A program made the translations under genes and the position numbers. Positions 12,471-25,312 of a DNA stretch of 64,000 nt are shown here, piece after piece. Origin of the DNA: Nymphalis io (taxonomy: Eukaryota > Arthropoda > Insecta > Lepidoptera > Nymphalidae); assembly GCF_905147045.1 (NCBI RefSeq), contig NC_065896.1:2443001-2507000 (forward strand). Direction: 5' to 3'. Under the pieces are notes generated by a model, which was not told where the DNA came from, searched no databases, and saw only the letters and a program-made list of their open reading frames with translations. Position 1 is the first letter of the stretch. Every line of letters starts with the position of its first letter.

Positions 12471-14234
12471 TAAATATACATACATATTATGTATGAAATT
12501 ACTACGAACAAAGCTTGTTCTATATACTAACATCTGACTTGGCTGACAAAAAAAAAGTATTTCACATCCTATTCCACAACACAATCAAATTCTAAACCAA
12601 ATTTTATTAATATCTATGTAGCCGTTCGAGCGTTTTCATATATTCAATTCGATAAACGAACATTTATAATATTATTTATGAACAGTAAAACACTAAAAAA
12701 GTCTAGTCTACAAGTAAAAAAGTTGAATGCTCAGACAATGACACGGCTTACGTTAGAACTAATAAAAGCGTTCTAATAAAATTTATATTATCATAACGTC
12801 TTGTACCTCGCCATCCTTTTTCCGCTTACATATCTTAAGCATTTCCTTTGACGTTGTTACAATAAGTCGACATGAGCCCCGGTCATCGCTCGCCTCCGCT
12901 TAATTACCCAAGCCGATTTTCTACCAGGAAATCCTAAATATAAAGCCATAGTGCAACAATTTATGATTCACCTTTAAAGCATATTAATTATTATCATTGT
13001 AAGTAAGAATCTTTAATTTGTTTTCATTATGGAATTTTAGGAAACCAAATGGTTTTGTAATTTAATTTGAATAAATATTTGGTAAGAAAATTTTAAACGT
13101 GAGTTTAAATACTACAAAATATTAAAAAAATAATAACATAAATATTTCATTCTATGATTTTATGGAAAAAGCAAAGAATCTTAACTATAAAGCCTTGTAA
13201 AATCAAAAGAAAATAAACGTGTACATACAATACATTAAACAAGATGATCAATCAAGTCCCCACAGATAAATATTTTAATGACAACAATACAACACTTGTA
13301 AGGAAATGGTTGAAGTTCCATCGTTTAAAAAATTGTGATCTCGCATTAATTACACGAATAATTACGATGTCCCATGATGGCATTGACACGTTTTTATACG
13401 ATCAAGAGAGTTCACGAGTTACATAATGGTGTAGACCCAGCTCTACAAAGCAATCACACTTGTTACTTAACATCACACGTGTAGAGTCAACTTTATGAAG
13501 CGTATTATCAACTTTTTTTAAATATTTTAAACAAGAAATTTTAAGACAGCCAATTCAAAGAGTTTTCTTACATTTAATGATTGGTTGTATGAACTTAATA
13601 ATGAAAAGAACGTAAAACCGGTCTATTATCCTTATATATGTTAGTGTAGTAGGTAGTTAATTATATTTAATAATAAGAATTTAATAATTGTATTCTTATT
13701 AGCGTTCTTCCTGACCTTATCAGACGTAGTAATTCCAATTTTTAAATCGGATAGTACGTTGGCCCCAATAATTATAGACCCAGTTTGTACCAACACTTAG
13801 CATGATCGTTAAAAAACGAATATATTTGACTGAATCAAATGATAGTCAGTAGTACACATTGACTCATACAAGTTACTACACAATATACAATTTGGCTTTG
13901 CTCGACAATTGCTGCTGATGTTATTGTCGAGCTTGTTGAAATATTTTAAGAGCCTGAAAGGAATCACAGGATGCCTTGGGAATATTATGTAATTTATCTA
14001 TTTGATTGTGCAACACGAAACATTAATACGGAAGCTACATCACTATAATGAAACAGCAGTCAATTTTCTGATTTGGAATTTGAACAATCAGATTCAGAGG
14101 TTTAATGTAAATGGAAAGATATGGAGAGTCTCCAGTTAGTGTGGCAGTCAAAAAACAATCAATAAACAAGTGTAATGCTTCTACAAAAAATAAAGATATT
14201 TGACTTTGAGTTATAATATTAAACTTAACTAAAT
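12471..14234. other. AT-rich non-coding stretch
   Basis: No gene. A modest GC-richer patch at 12860-12925 (CCCGGTCATCGCTCGCCTCC) is short and has no frame. The 60-codon ORF at 13244-13426 is judged chance. Confidence 0.5.
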
Positions 14235-14540
14235 TGGTGGTAGGGCTTTGTGCAAGCTCCTCTGGGTATGTACCACCCACTCATCAGATATTCTACCTCA
14301 AAACAGCAGTACTTGATATTGTTGTGTTCCAGTTTGAAGGGTAAGTGAGCCAGTGTAATTACAGGCACAAGGGACATAAAATCTTCGTTCCCAAGGTTGG
14401 TGGCGCATTGGCTACGTAAGCGATGGTCATGTCAATGTCAACCATCACATTTCTTACAATGCCAATGTCTAATAGCATTGGTGACCACTCACCATCAGGT
14501 GGCACATATGCTCGTCCACCTTCCTATTCTATAAAAAAAA
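14235..14540 (+). mobile_element. SINE-like family A, full length
   Basis: All family-A blocks are present, with an A8 tail at 14532-14540. Compared with 6062-6354 it carries a small internal duplication around GATGGTCATGTCAATGTC (about 14425-14445). The minus-strand ORF at 14035-14280 overlaps its start and is not a gene. Confidence 0.85.
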
Positions 14541-17519
14541 CTTAGTATTATCTATATCTACTTAAATTAAAATCAGAGTTTTTTTAGAAATAAAAATTAG
14601 AATTAACTGCACCAAAATCAAATAAAAGTTACATTTCATATATATCTTATTTTGCTTTGAATAAAAATATTCATAGTACCTACATATATTTATGGTTCAA
14701 AACGAAAAAGTACATTTAAATATAATTAAATTCGTAATAAATCCAATTAACACACACGCATATACTGCGTTCATTAACACTTTTAAAGCTATATGATAAT
14801 TTTCTTGTAACAAATTTTCGATTAACATTTTTATAAATAATTTTATATGACCATGAATACATTTAGCAGGCGGTAAAGGTGTAAGAGTAAGAAACTAATT
14901 ATTTTAACATAATGCAGTACTATTTATTTTTAACTGAGCTCTAATAAGGAGGCGGTTCCTAACATGGCCGCTTTTTATTATTTGTGGTTTCACCGCTAGA
15001 AAACCAATTTCAATTTTACTTACCTACCTCAACTTTTTTAAATTTGAATAAAAAGCTCTACTTCTACTACTAGAAATGAAACAGTGATATCTGGCTTCCT
15101 TTAAACCCTGTCTTATTTCAGCATCGCGCTTGGAAGGCTTACCTATATTTAATTTGCTAACTTTACACTTACTTATAAAAATGTAAATTATATCTTAATT
15201 ATACACCTTCTCTATTTGGAATACTTACATATGCAGATAATTTTCTTTCCCAATAATATAAGTAGCTGTATCTACTCCTATTACGGTCAGAAGGTTCGAT
15301 GCTTACGCTTGTATCTTTCGCTTGCCCTCAGGCGGCAATAAACAGCGTTCTACAGAACATTAAAATTAAATATCATTAAATACGAATCTAGAGACTGTAA
15401 CTAGAATGTTCTAACTAGGAGAGGTTTTAAGGGTCAGAGGTGGAAGTCAAGTTCTTGCTACCGGCATTTAATATAAACAATCCTAATAGGAAGTAATTAC
15501 ATTATTTACATTTGGCTGCTTGATAAAGTAGGTTGATTTTGCTTTTTCTTATGAAATATATTTATTATAAGCCACTGTATTAAGTTCTCGATTATTATCT
15601 ATCCTTGCAATTATTTAATATGCCATTTATAAATTAAAAAGGAATTTGTCTCTCAGAATATGGAACAACGTATTTCTATCTTTTAAAATAATAATTTTGA
15701 CTCCAAGTTCGCAGGTCACCTTTCAAAATACTATTGTATTAATTGCGTGGAGTAACAAGAAATAATAAAATGTTTAATTACATATTATAACTTCATATAA
15801 GGTTTAAAAAATATACTATGTGCTTGATTAAATAATTTTGCATTTGATATTTGTTTTATTTCTTTGCTAATGACTTTGCTTAATAAATCAGGATGTTTAT
15901 TTTGTCTCTTACCAAAAACTATATTTCATAGCTTAAAAAAATAGCTTCGTGAATATAATCTATTTTATGCATATGAGGTGACGTCTGCTACATTTACAAT
16001 TATTCATTTATTTTACAAATTAAATTAGCATTAACGAGATTATCCAAGTCGAATGTAATTTGTAAAACAAATTTGCATATCCACCCACTCGAATAATAAT
16101 GTAAATTTTATCAAGTGTCTAATTGCACCACCTTACTGCGAGTATCATGCAAGTAATAGTTTTTTTTTTGTATGGAGTTAATTTGTATAATGAGATGTAA
16201 TTGAAATAATCAAGCTCTGTATAATGTAACTTGCATGTTTGTAATCGGAAATCCGTGGCCTTTTTTAGTAACCCATTCATCCCTACAGGGAATCGAACTT
16301 CGGACCGGTCATTTTGCTATTCGAACGAGGTGTAAGTGACCATATATGGGACATATAATGACAAATTCCACACCTAAGATTCTTTGCAGTTTTGATGTAA
16401 TTATTACACGATGGGTAAGAAACCGGACGAAACATATTATAATAGAATCTAGAATATTCATTTGAATTTTTTTAATTGTTTGACTTGTAGTATTATTGTG
16501 TTCAATTTAAATAACTCGTGCAGCTGTTCATAGTTTCGTAAATTCGTTACACAGCTTGTATTAAATTAACTTTATTATTACGGTATAATTAAGTTTATAA
16601 AAATAGAAAGATTCGTTTTAAAAATTAACAGTAACATTGTAACAAGCTCTTGTAAATTAAATGTACTAAATTATTATGAAATATAAAAAGTATCAGCTTA
16701 TACATATAATTTTATATTTGTTTCATTGCGTATATAAAAATAATATAGTTTAATTTTATTAAAAAGTAAGTAACTAAGTATAATCCAACATTTAAAGGTA
16801 AAGAAATTCAGCTCGTACGATTCAGATCTCTCTGAATTTTATAATAAAAAAAACAATTAGCATGTTAAAATTGAATTTAAATAAAAGTAAATTGATTTTA
16901 TTATTTATAATAAATTTTCCATCGACACAAAAATGCTTCCATAATGTAATTAGAATCTAATTAATACATAAAAATGAATGCTCGTATATTTGTCATCTAT
17001 GCATTCCGAAACTATTCAACCGATTGTGGTAAAACTTTGAAGAAGTGTAGGCCAGCGCAAAAAAAACAAGATTTATTCTTTGTTTGTCTTTATTCTACCC
17101 ATATGTTAGACATATATGCTGACAGTTAGCCTATTTGAAATATATATGAATAAAAAAAATGTTTACTATTGCCATTCATTTTTTAAAGCCAATTTTACCG
17201 CCTTACTTAGTTATGTTATTCAAAGTTATGTAGCGATTCACTAAAGATAGAAAGTAAATAAGACCGCCGAGATAAACGAAACTCTAAAGCCAAGTTTCAA
17301 ACATCAATTCGTAGTAAGTTAAGGTTTGGATGTAAGGAGAACCTTTGCCCTGAATAGACTGGCCAGTTACTGTTAATCAGATGTATTTGAATGAATTGAA
17401 AGAGCTGGATTTAGAATCTACTTATTACTGCATTAATACTTATAAGGAAATCGTACATTTAAAAGAGTCTTTTTATCGATTTATAATCAACAAGACTGAG
17501 GGGCGTGTTGTAACGCATC
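14541..17519. other. AT-rich non-coding stretch
   Basis: Almost 3 kb with no supported gene or repeat family. A B-box-like GGGAATCGAACTT on the minus strand near 16288 does not fold into a tRNA. 16990-17060 loosely resembles the Helitron-like 'CAACCGATT' segment, too weakly to call. Confidence 0.5.
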
Positions 17520-17546
17520 AATATATATATATATATATATATATAT
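17520..17546. repeat. (AT)13 microsatellite at a SINE tail
   Basis: Uninterrupted AT run that abuts the A-rich 3' tail of the minus-strand SINE-A copy beginning at 17547. It may have grown from that tail. Confidence 0.9.
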
Positions 17547-17829
17547 TTTTATAAAATAGGAAGGTGTACGAGCATATGGGCCACCTGATGGTGGTCACCA
17601 ACGCTATATACATTGGCATTGTAAGTAATGTTAACCATCGCTAACATAACCAATGCACCAACAACCTTGGGAACTAAGATGTTATGTCCCTTGTGCCTGT
17701 AATTACACTGGCTCACTCACCCTTCAAACCGGAACACAACAATACCAAGTACTGCTGTTTTGCGGTAGAATATCTGATGAGTGGGTGGTACCTACCCAGA
17801 CGAGCTTGCACAAATCTCTAACACCAGTA
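17547..17829 (-). mobile_element. SINE-like family A, full length
   Basis: Reverse-complement copy with every family block. The apparent plus-strand ORF at 17653-17835 is the antisense of the repeat and recurs, diverged, at other copies, so it is not a protein gene. Confidence 0.88.
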
Positions 17830-19409
17830 AAATAAGTAAATCAATAGATTCATTAAAAGCTTAAGTACGTGATGCGTTTTGACGACTTCTGGCGTTTCGT
17901 GAACTGCTACAACTCCAATATCTACACACGTACATTTAACTCATTCTGGGACAATTAACGTCTGCAGTCTTCATACAAATATTCAGATATTATGTCTGTC
18001 TGTAAAATAGTAGATGAATTAAATAAAGTATTAAGATGTTGAATTCGTTTGAATATTTAAAAAAGGAAATTCTGTATTTAAGAAACGGTTACTAGCTTCA
18101 ACTAACATTATTAATGTATTATTTGAAATATAACAGAGAACGAGTTATTAATACTGCTATTCGTGGGCAGGCATAGAAAATAATAACTACCTTATAAATT
18201 ACAAGTGGTACCATTAAACGACATCTTAAGCGTGTGTTTAGTTAATGAGATCAGTAAAATACATTTACAATCGAGCAGGGTCAGAATCCAAGCCTTCTTT
18301 ATAGCGACTAAAGCGACCTCTAACGGACATTAATGTAACCATTTCATTCATGAAATAAATATGAAGCTATTCGTGTTTACTTGTGCTTTGTTGCCAAACA
18401 AAATAGTGCTTTGAAATCAAGTCTGATGTATTTAGTAGGCTATAAGTTTTACGATGTCGTTTCGCCTCGAGAAGTGACCGTTCCAGATGAAATGTGTTGT
18501 GATGTTATGGCTTTTGTGTGATTGGTGAATACTTTAGATGTTTGCGTGTTTAGTGAAGTGTTTTGAATCGATATTCATTTTATAAACATTAATATCGCAT
18601 ATTCATTTTCTTTACATAATTTTGAGCACACTAACAATATCTGTACTTAGTATATGTTAACCCCGTTCTGCACATATATGATATGTATATACTATTTTCA
18701 TTCAGCAATTAATAACATTTTATAACTAACTAGCCGCCGCCCGGCATGCGTTGCAATGCGGTTTTTTTATATAAGCAATTATATAGTTAAACGTTTCGCG
18801 CGCCATCTATAGTACGTCGATGTATAGGACGTTGACTTATAAGCAAATTCCTTTAAACATCATACAACTTAATCGGATGAATACACCTTAATTTTTATTA
18901 AATATTTTGTCTATATCATATTTTATTGTGTATATTTTAACTCTTAGGCTCTTACAAGCACTTTTGAATCGTCACGTTCAATTTTAATTTTAATAATAAT
19001 CTGATAATAAATTAAATAATAATAAAGAATTTTAATATTTTAACAAAATATAAAGCGGTTTGGCATGTAGATTCGACCGAGTAGGACCTGCAAGAAGCTC
19101 TGTATTTACTCTTTTTAACAATCATATATAACTAGGTATATTTCTATATCTGTATCAGCGAATACTATTTAAAAAAATAACGTAAGTTTTTAATTTAATT
19201 TTAATATACTTATTACATTAAAATAAATAATACAGTTGGGTAGAATTGACAATTTTAAACCAATATGCAAGATTTCAACCATACAAACGGACTGTACAAG
19301 AACAATGTTTATATCTGAAATACATTAACTTATATTAACAACAATTAACACATTATGTAATGTAATAAAAACATATATAATATAATAATAAAAACATTTT
19401 TTCTTGCAG
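17830..19409. other. AT-rich non-coding stretch
   Basis: No supported gene. It contains a possible Helitron-like terminus near 18730 (separate entry). Confidence 0.5.
18730..18840 (-). mobile_element. Possible Helitron-like 3' terminus
   Basis: Read on the minus strand, the sequence ends GGGCGGCGGCTAG followed by T, that is, a GC-rich stretch then CTAG|T. That is the form of a Helitron 3' end (CTRR before T). The 5' end is not identified and the hairpin is weak. Confidence 0.3.
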
Positions 19410-19444
19410 GCGTTAAATGGATATCTATCGGCACCGAACCGTAT
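19410..19444 (+). other. Candidate 35-nt internal exon
   Basis: A strong acceptor (polypyrimidine run then TTGCAG, ending 19409) precedes 35 bases that are GC-richer than their surroundings. A consensus donor GTAAGT follows at 19445. Two of three frames are open; one reads VKWISIGTEPY. An alternative donor GTATGT at 19441 would give 31 nt. No other exon of the same gene is identified, and such pairs occur by chance in 64 kb. Confidence 0.25.
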
Positions 19445-19599
19445 GTAAGTTGTAACAATATAATTTTATTATAAATAATTAATAAGCTGGTATAATATTA
19501 TTTTTTTAAGAAAATAAAATGTATATTTTATTGTTAACACGATAGTTTGTACATATATTTTCTTTTTTTTTGTTTAGTTTGAAAAATAATGAGGTATCA

Positions 19600-19720
19600 T
19601 CATCATCACTCCTTTGTCGTCCACTGCTGGACATAGGCTCTCCAATGGCACACCACTGAACTTGATCTTCAGCTCTCAATCTCCATCCGGGTCCTAGGGG
19701 GGGGGGGGGTTATCATCAAC
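19600..19720 (-). mobile_element. RTE-type LINE C-terminal scrap
   Basis: Reverse-complement reading ends with a 'RAYVQQWT' peptide followed by TGATGATGAT, the tail style of lepidopteran RTE-like LINEs. The plus-strand counterpart is GTCCACTGCTGGACATAGGC. A 13-base G-run at 19697-19709 marks its inner edge. Confidence 0.5.
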
Positions 19721-19816
19721 AAACAATAGCTACTATATAGCGTGAAGTGATTATGTAAATCCGGAAATTGTCAAAAGAACGATTGAAGTCTTAAACGATA
19801 TATTTTAACCTAACTA

Positions 19817-20028
19817 CTGGTGGTAGATCTTTGTGCAAGCTTATCGCCGTAGGTACCACCCACTCATCAGATATTCTACCGCAAAACAGCAGTACTTTGT
19901 TTTGTTGTATTTTGGTTTAAAGGGTGAGTGAGCCAGTGTAATTACAGGCACAAAGGAGATAACATCTTAGTTCCCAAGGTTGGTGGCGCATTGGTGATGT
20001 AAGCGATGGTTAACTTTTCTTACAATGG
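19817..20028 (+). mobile_element. SINE-like family A, 3'-truncated
   Basis: It starts TGGTGGTAGATC and follows the family to TTACAATGG, then diverges. The final 'ACCATCAGGTGGCCCATATG' block and the tail are absent. Confidence 0.8.
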
Positions 20029-22689
20029 CGGAACAAGCTAAGCCGCTGGTGAAAACTAGTTTATTCATAAACATTATTCTGCTCTAAAATCATTTTAAAA
20101 GGGAAAATTGAATATTACTTTAATGTAAGGCTGGTAGCATTTAAATAACGCTAAAGATTCCTTACAGAGGCTTTGCGGTAGTTGATAGGGCTTTAACGGC
20201 ACGGTTAACTAACTACATAATAAATGTATATAAAATGAGAACAACCAATAGATTTGCTAACTATATTACTTTAATATAATAAAAGTTGCATTCAATTTTA
20301 AGGCAAGCATAGCACGGTTATAATTAATTAGGATAATATGTTTAGCAGGCATTTATATATCTTATAGTAATAAGCTCAACGGCATTATGGCCGTCGATAT
20401 ACCCATATAATAGATATAATAATAGCCGGTTCAATCTCGATCTCTTGAACTGTTGTCACCTACACTCGCTCGAAGTTATTATAAATATCTTAAAAATAAG
20501 CAATAATAGTGTTCCTCTTAAATAATTGTTATAATCGATAATTTAGATGATTCATAAATTGATATATCACCAATTATATACAAATGCATTATTATTCAAA
20601 AACCGAACATCTTCAAGTATTAAAACACATCAAAAGTACCACCTAGGTCATCAGCTGCCCTATATAGTAACAAATTAGGTTTAATTTAATTAAATCTACT
20701 CGTTTATGAACTTCATTATTAATTTACTGTCAGTTCAGAAATAACAATTTGCTATCATAAAATGTCATTAAGTTGTAAACGAATATGTTTTATTAGAAGT
20801 CTTATAATTCGTTAATCTGGATTGTAAAAGTAATAACAGTTGTTTCATCGATGTTAAAGCAAACATCGAATTTATTTTGTTAAATTAAATGCAATTTATG
20901 GCGAAAGCAGTTTTAATAGCTTCATGTTGTGATGCTGATTGAATATTACGTAGGTTTTACGATTATCTGTAACAACTAGTATGAAGGATCATGAATAATT
21001 GTATTTCAATTTTTTTCAAATTCACAAAATAAAATAATCCGATAGTTTCATATTATTTTAGTTTATAGTTTCTGAGTGGTTATATAATATATAGTAAGTA
21101 TGTTGCATATATTTTTTTAATATGATATTAAATGGTATGAAATTTTTTCGGTTTCCTTTTCGGTTTAAATTTTTTATGAAAGTTTTGTGGATATTCAAAA
21201 TGTCTACAGAAAATCAATGACGGATTATCTATTAATTTGTATAAAATATGGGAAAAAATCAACGAGAACTTCAGTTCTATTTATTTAACACACAGTTTAA
21301 TTTTTATTTAATAAAATAATTAAAATGTATTAAAAGTTTTAAAGAAAAATAAAAATTAATTATTTGTTATTTGCACAAGTAGAGTTAGACACCATTTTTA
21401 ATGATTATTTTGACTATGAACCGAAGAATAATATATTTCACTATTGTAATAAGACGCATAGTTAGTAGTATTGAATTTTTATCATTGAAATTTGCACTTA
21501 CAAACAAATTTAAATAATTCGAATCAATTTATTCATTTCTAAATATATTTTTTTTCGATAATTTCCAGTTAATAGAAAATGAAAATACTTGCATCTGTGC
21601 CTAACGGTGAAACTGGCGGCCCTATTAAATTGAACTTAACAATCAAATAATTGGACCCTTACTCCTTACGGAACAAGGCTCAAAATGACACCAATAAGTT
21701 ACACTAATACTTTTTTAATCGTTCGGAGACACAATAAGTACTCGATCACGAACTGTCAGCTCAGTTTTTTCCAGCCACGTGCCGAGATAACGATAAAAAA
21801 CTGATCAAAAACTAGTTAGGCCGAGAGGATTCTGACCTGTTCGAATACGTGACACAATCGTATGGTGTACTGATCTCATTGTAACAGTACTGTGATCTAG
21901 AATATTCTGTAAGTTTACATTCATGTTATTAATTTTAACAGAACTTGTACAAATTGTATACATATTATAATAACAAAATAGTAATTTAACATTTGGTCTA
22001 AGATTTTTATAAATAAATAGTACGCATATTCACTTTTTTTTAGTTTAAGGCTTATTTATAAATTTTACCAATTTTGAATTGCTACAGTAATATAAAATTA
22101 AAATAGACAATAAATAAGAAGAAGTAAAGAAAATAAATAACGTGCAACAGTTTCTAAAAAAAAAAAAATAGCATTTTAATATAATGGTATTTTATTACTT
22201 ATTATTATTGTCCTTATGACACAAGTCCTATATTATAGCACCATCGCTACAAAATCATCCCAGAACGCGACATCTGGCAATAACTAGATACTAGAACTAA
22301 AAGTGGCTACACTACTTGTATTACTTGGTATTGGTGTTTTTTAAAAGTATGTAAGGTTTCTCAATGATTTTTTTAGCTTTTATTTATATTTGACAAAAAA
22401 AAGTTTCAATAGCAAAGTCGTTTGCACAAATAATATAAACCAAATAGTTCCTATACTGTTGACCTTGTAACGGCTATGATTTAAGATTTCTCCATGCCGT
22501 CTAAGAAAATAAAATATCAATATATTCAAATGGATCGAATTTTTGTTTTTTCATCAATGACAAAATATATTTTGTACGAAACACAAATACTATATTCGAA
22601 ACCGCGTATAATCGCTAGTAAATCAAGGATTAAAATAAATCTAAGTTCAATGTGAGTGAAATATACTCCAAGATACAAAAGAGCATTAG
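20029..22689. other. AT-rich non-coding stretch
   Basis: About 2.6 kb with no supported gene or recognisable repeat. Confidence 0.5.
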
Positions 22690-22830
22690 AAAGCCCGCCT
22701 TCCATCATAGGCTCGATCTGATAGGCCATATTGGTTACCATGACAACGGGAGTGCTAACGCGGAGCCTTTGATTTAGCGCCGCTTTTGCGAGGTGCGCTT
22801 ACGCATGTCACTACGTAAATTAAGGTAGTG
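22690..22830. promoter_or_regulatory. GC-rich island with RFX-type X-box
   Basis: It stands out from AT-rich flanks. GTTACC-AT-GACAAC at 22734-22747 fits the insect RFX consensus RYYRYYN1-3RRNRAC. On the minus strand the same spot reads GGTAACCAATATGGCC, containing CCAAT and a YY1-like CAATATGGC. A minus-strand frame is open through the island (ATG at 22741) and reads with ordinary codons for about 25 residues before becoming AT-driven. A promoter or first exon is possible; neither is shown. Confidence 0.35.
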
Positions 22831-25106
22831 GGTTATTTGTCTTGAAGATAATATGAGACCATTCTTATTTATAAATATTTATTCTATCTTTTATTTAAAA
22901 AATATTTACATTGGAAAAAACATTGTTTGTAACTTTTACTGAACATTATACTTGTTTTTGTGGATAAATAAAGATAATTATTAACTGAATCAGAAAATAT
23001 TACATATATATATATATATTATTATTGACTAGAACACAACAACTGTCACTGGTCTCTATAATTATATTTATTAACAGTATAATATAGTATCATATCAGAT
23101 AACATTTTAAGCCTTCTATAAATTTAGATATAATGATGATGTATAAATTATATCTATAAAGTTTTTACTTACTAAATCAATTTTATTTTTTTATTAAAAA
23201 ACAAACAAAAAACGATCAAAAAGGAATATATGTTTCTAAAAAATCTCTTTTTCTTACAACACTGGCCAGTGTCCAATGTACATAGTTAGTTGGGGGGGGC
23301 AAGGTAAAACATCTCAACAATTTATTTTAACAAATTTTATCAACGCACTAACAATTGATGTTAGCCTCGAACGTTTTAATTTGATTTCCTTAATAAATAT
23401 ATAATTAGTAAAGTGCAAAGAAACATACTTTTTCCGGAAGAAATAATAAAACCGCATTATTGTTGTCACTGGTACGGCGCCGGTGAATCACAACTAACTT
23501 CGCGTTAGAGCTTAATAAGGATGCTTCGACAGCCATAGATAATTTATTTTGAAGATTGGGAGTTTTCGAAAAATTATAATTTTTCCCCTACTTAATATTC
23601 TAACTATCAATTACAATTAGAATCAATTTATCATGAAATAATAACATTAAATATATACAAATAAAAAATATCTACTGTACAAAACAGAATCGTAAGAAAT
23701 TATAAAATGTAACCGGCAAGAGGAAAATGTAATACTGGGACATATTAATATATAATATAGCCGGCATAACCTGGATTTGGAGCCAGAGCCTTAACAAAAT
23801 TTGTAAAAACTTTAAATCCCATATATACAGACTTAGTTTATTTAAAATAAAATTATAATGTTTTATGAACAGATTTATAAAAAATATTTCAATTACAGTA
23901 ACTTAATTTCTGTCTCGCTCTTTATTACTATAACAAGATTAAATCTAGCAAATAGTTATTGTGTCAAAATATGTTAATATCATTTAGTTAAGCTTTCGAT
24001 AAAATATGATTTGCACTTATCTCTAATTCGACCTTTAGCAAATAAAGCTGCGTATGCACTATTCGACTTTAAGTTAAAATATTTTTATTAATAAATATTT
24101 TACAATACCATTATATACCATACCAATACGGTTGTCATATTGACTTTTTATGAAAAATAGGAGTACAGTTAAATTCATTATTTGTAAGGTGAATGTGTAA
24201 ATGTGGCAAGCAAATGTGAATATTAATGACTACCGCTATACCCTACCGCTGTAATAAGGAATTATATAGGGTAGAAATAAAGAGAAGAGATAAACACATC
24301 GACCTTTTAGGGAAAAGCGTGGTTATAAATCCAGGCAAATTTCACTGAATATTTGCTTCATTAATTCGTATTTATCGTATTTGGTTCTACGAATAAAAAC
24401 ATTTCATTATAAATAAATAAAATATAAAAAATAACTATTACACACAATTAATTTAACAAATATTTTCAGTAGTTTTTAAATTAATATTTTATATAATATA
24501 TCGTACATTCAGTATGTAATCAGCCTTGTTGTTCTGTTGCTGTAGTCGCCTTACAATCAATTGAAGACAAATGCCTCGGAAACTAAAATGATATCGCCCA
24601 GGGTGCGATTTAATGTCCAATGTGCCTTCGAAAATTTACGTACACAATGTTGAAACTTGTCTCAACATAATTCGAGAATTTCATTTCGAAATTGCAACGA
24701 CAATTCTGCTTAATGTCCCTTTCAGATTTGAACGACATTTTCGATAGCGAAATCAATTATATTGACATTTGAATATACGAAAATCATTGATATTCGATAG
24801 CTTGCTCATTAATAGATTTCACATTTATACGGTCAGTTAATAAACATATTGTTATGAATTATTGATTTCTTCTGCATAATATTCAACAAAATAAACATGT
24901 TTTGGTTTGTTTTACCGATTGCATAGTCTAAAAGTACGTGTAGATACTAGCTTGCCCGTAAAGAACCCGGTTGTATGTTTGTCAATTCAAGAACCACTTC
25001 AATAGAGAAGCACATTACATATATATTTTTTGACAGCTAATTAATTTAGAATATTTTATACACTCAAAAATTACTACAATAAATAAATTGAAAACCTGGT
25101 TATCAA
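22831..25106. other. AT-rich non-coding stretch
   Basis: No supported gene. It contains a short (AT)n run at 23004-23020 and a GC-richer patch at 24520-24610 without a frame. Confidence 0.5.
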
Positions 25107-25312
25107 TCATAGCGGTAAGCGGACAGCGGCACAAGAACGCGTCTGTGCGAGTGGACGTGCTACTTCGCGCGACTTAAAGACTTATAATGGATAAATCATT
25201 GTATATTGTCTCGCAAACGCGTGCTTTCACGAGGGTATGGCTCGAGCAGGCTTGCATAAACTCTAGCAAGCATGCTATGCGCGGCGCTCCTTCAGATGCG
25301 CACGAGCCCTAA
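25107..25312 (+). promoter_or_regulatory. CpG-rich island
   Basis: Dense CG dinucleotides (GCGCGAC, AACGCG, TGCGCGGCGC), unlike anything within several kb. It contains the 41-codon ORF described separately. It could be a promoter with first exon, or a remnant of a GC-rich mobile element. No known repeat recognised. Confidence 0.4.
25187..25312 (+). CDS. Candidate 41-aa small ORF, unrecognised
   Basis: ATG at 25187 sits in a good Kozak context (A at -3, G at +4), with an in-frame TAA at 25175-25177 just upstream. The codons are mixed and GC-ending (GTC TCG ACG CGT TTC ACG CTC GAG CAG). It ends at TAA 25310-25312. The peptide starts MDKSLYIVSQTRAF and ends SDAHEP, with no signal peptide or known motif. 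GC-rich DNA contains fewer stops, so openness alone is weak evidence. A donor-like GTATGG lies inside, so it might instead be a first exon. Confidence 0.2.
   Translation: MDKSLYIVSQTRAFTRVWLEQACINSSKHAMRGAPSDAHEP

Noticed and set aside
16262..16330. Minus-strand tRNA-like segment (GGGAATCGAACTT)
   Set aside because: Only a B-box resemblance; no A box at proper spacing and no stem.
17653..17835. 60-aa ORF resembling a conserved protein (also minus strand 5939-6235)
   Set aside because: Both read the antisense of SINE-A, so their similarity is repeat homology and not protein conservation.
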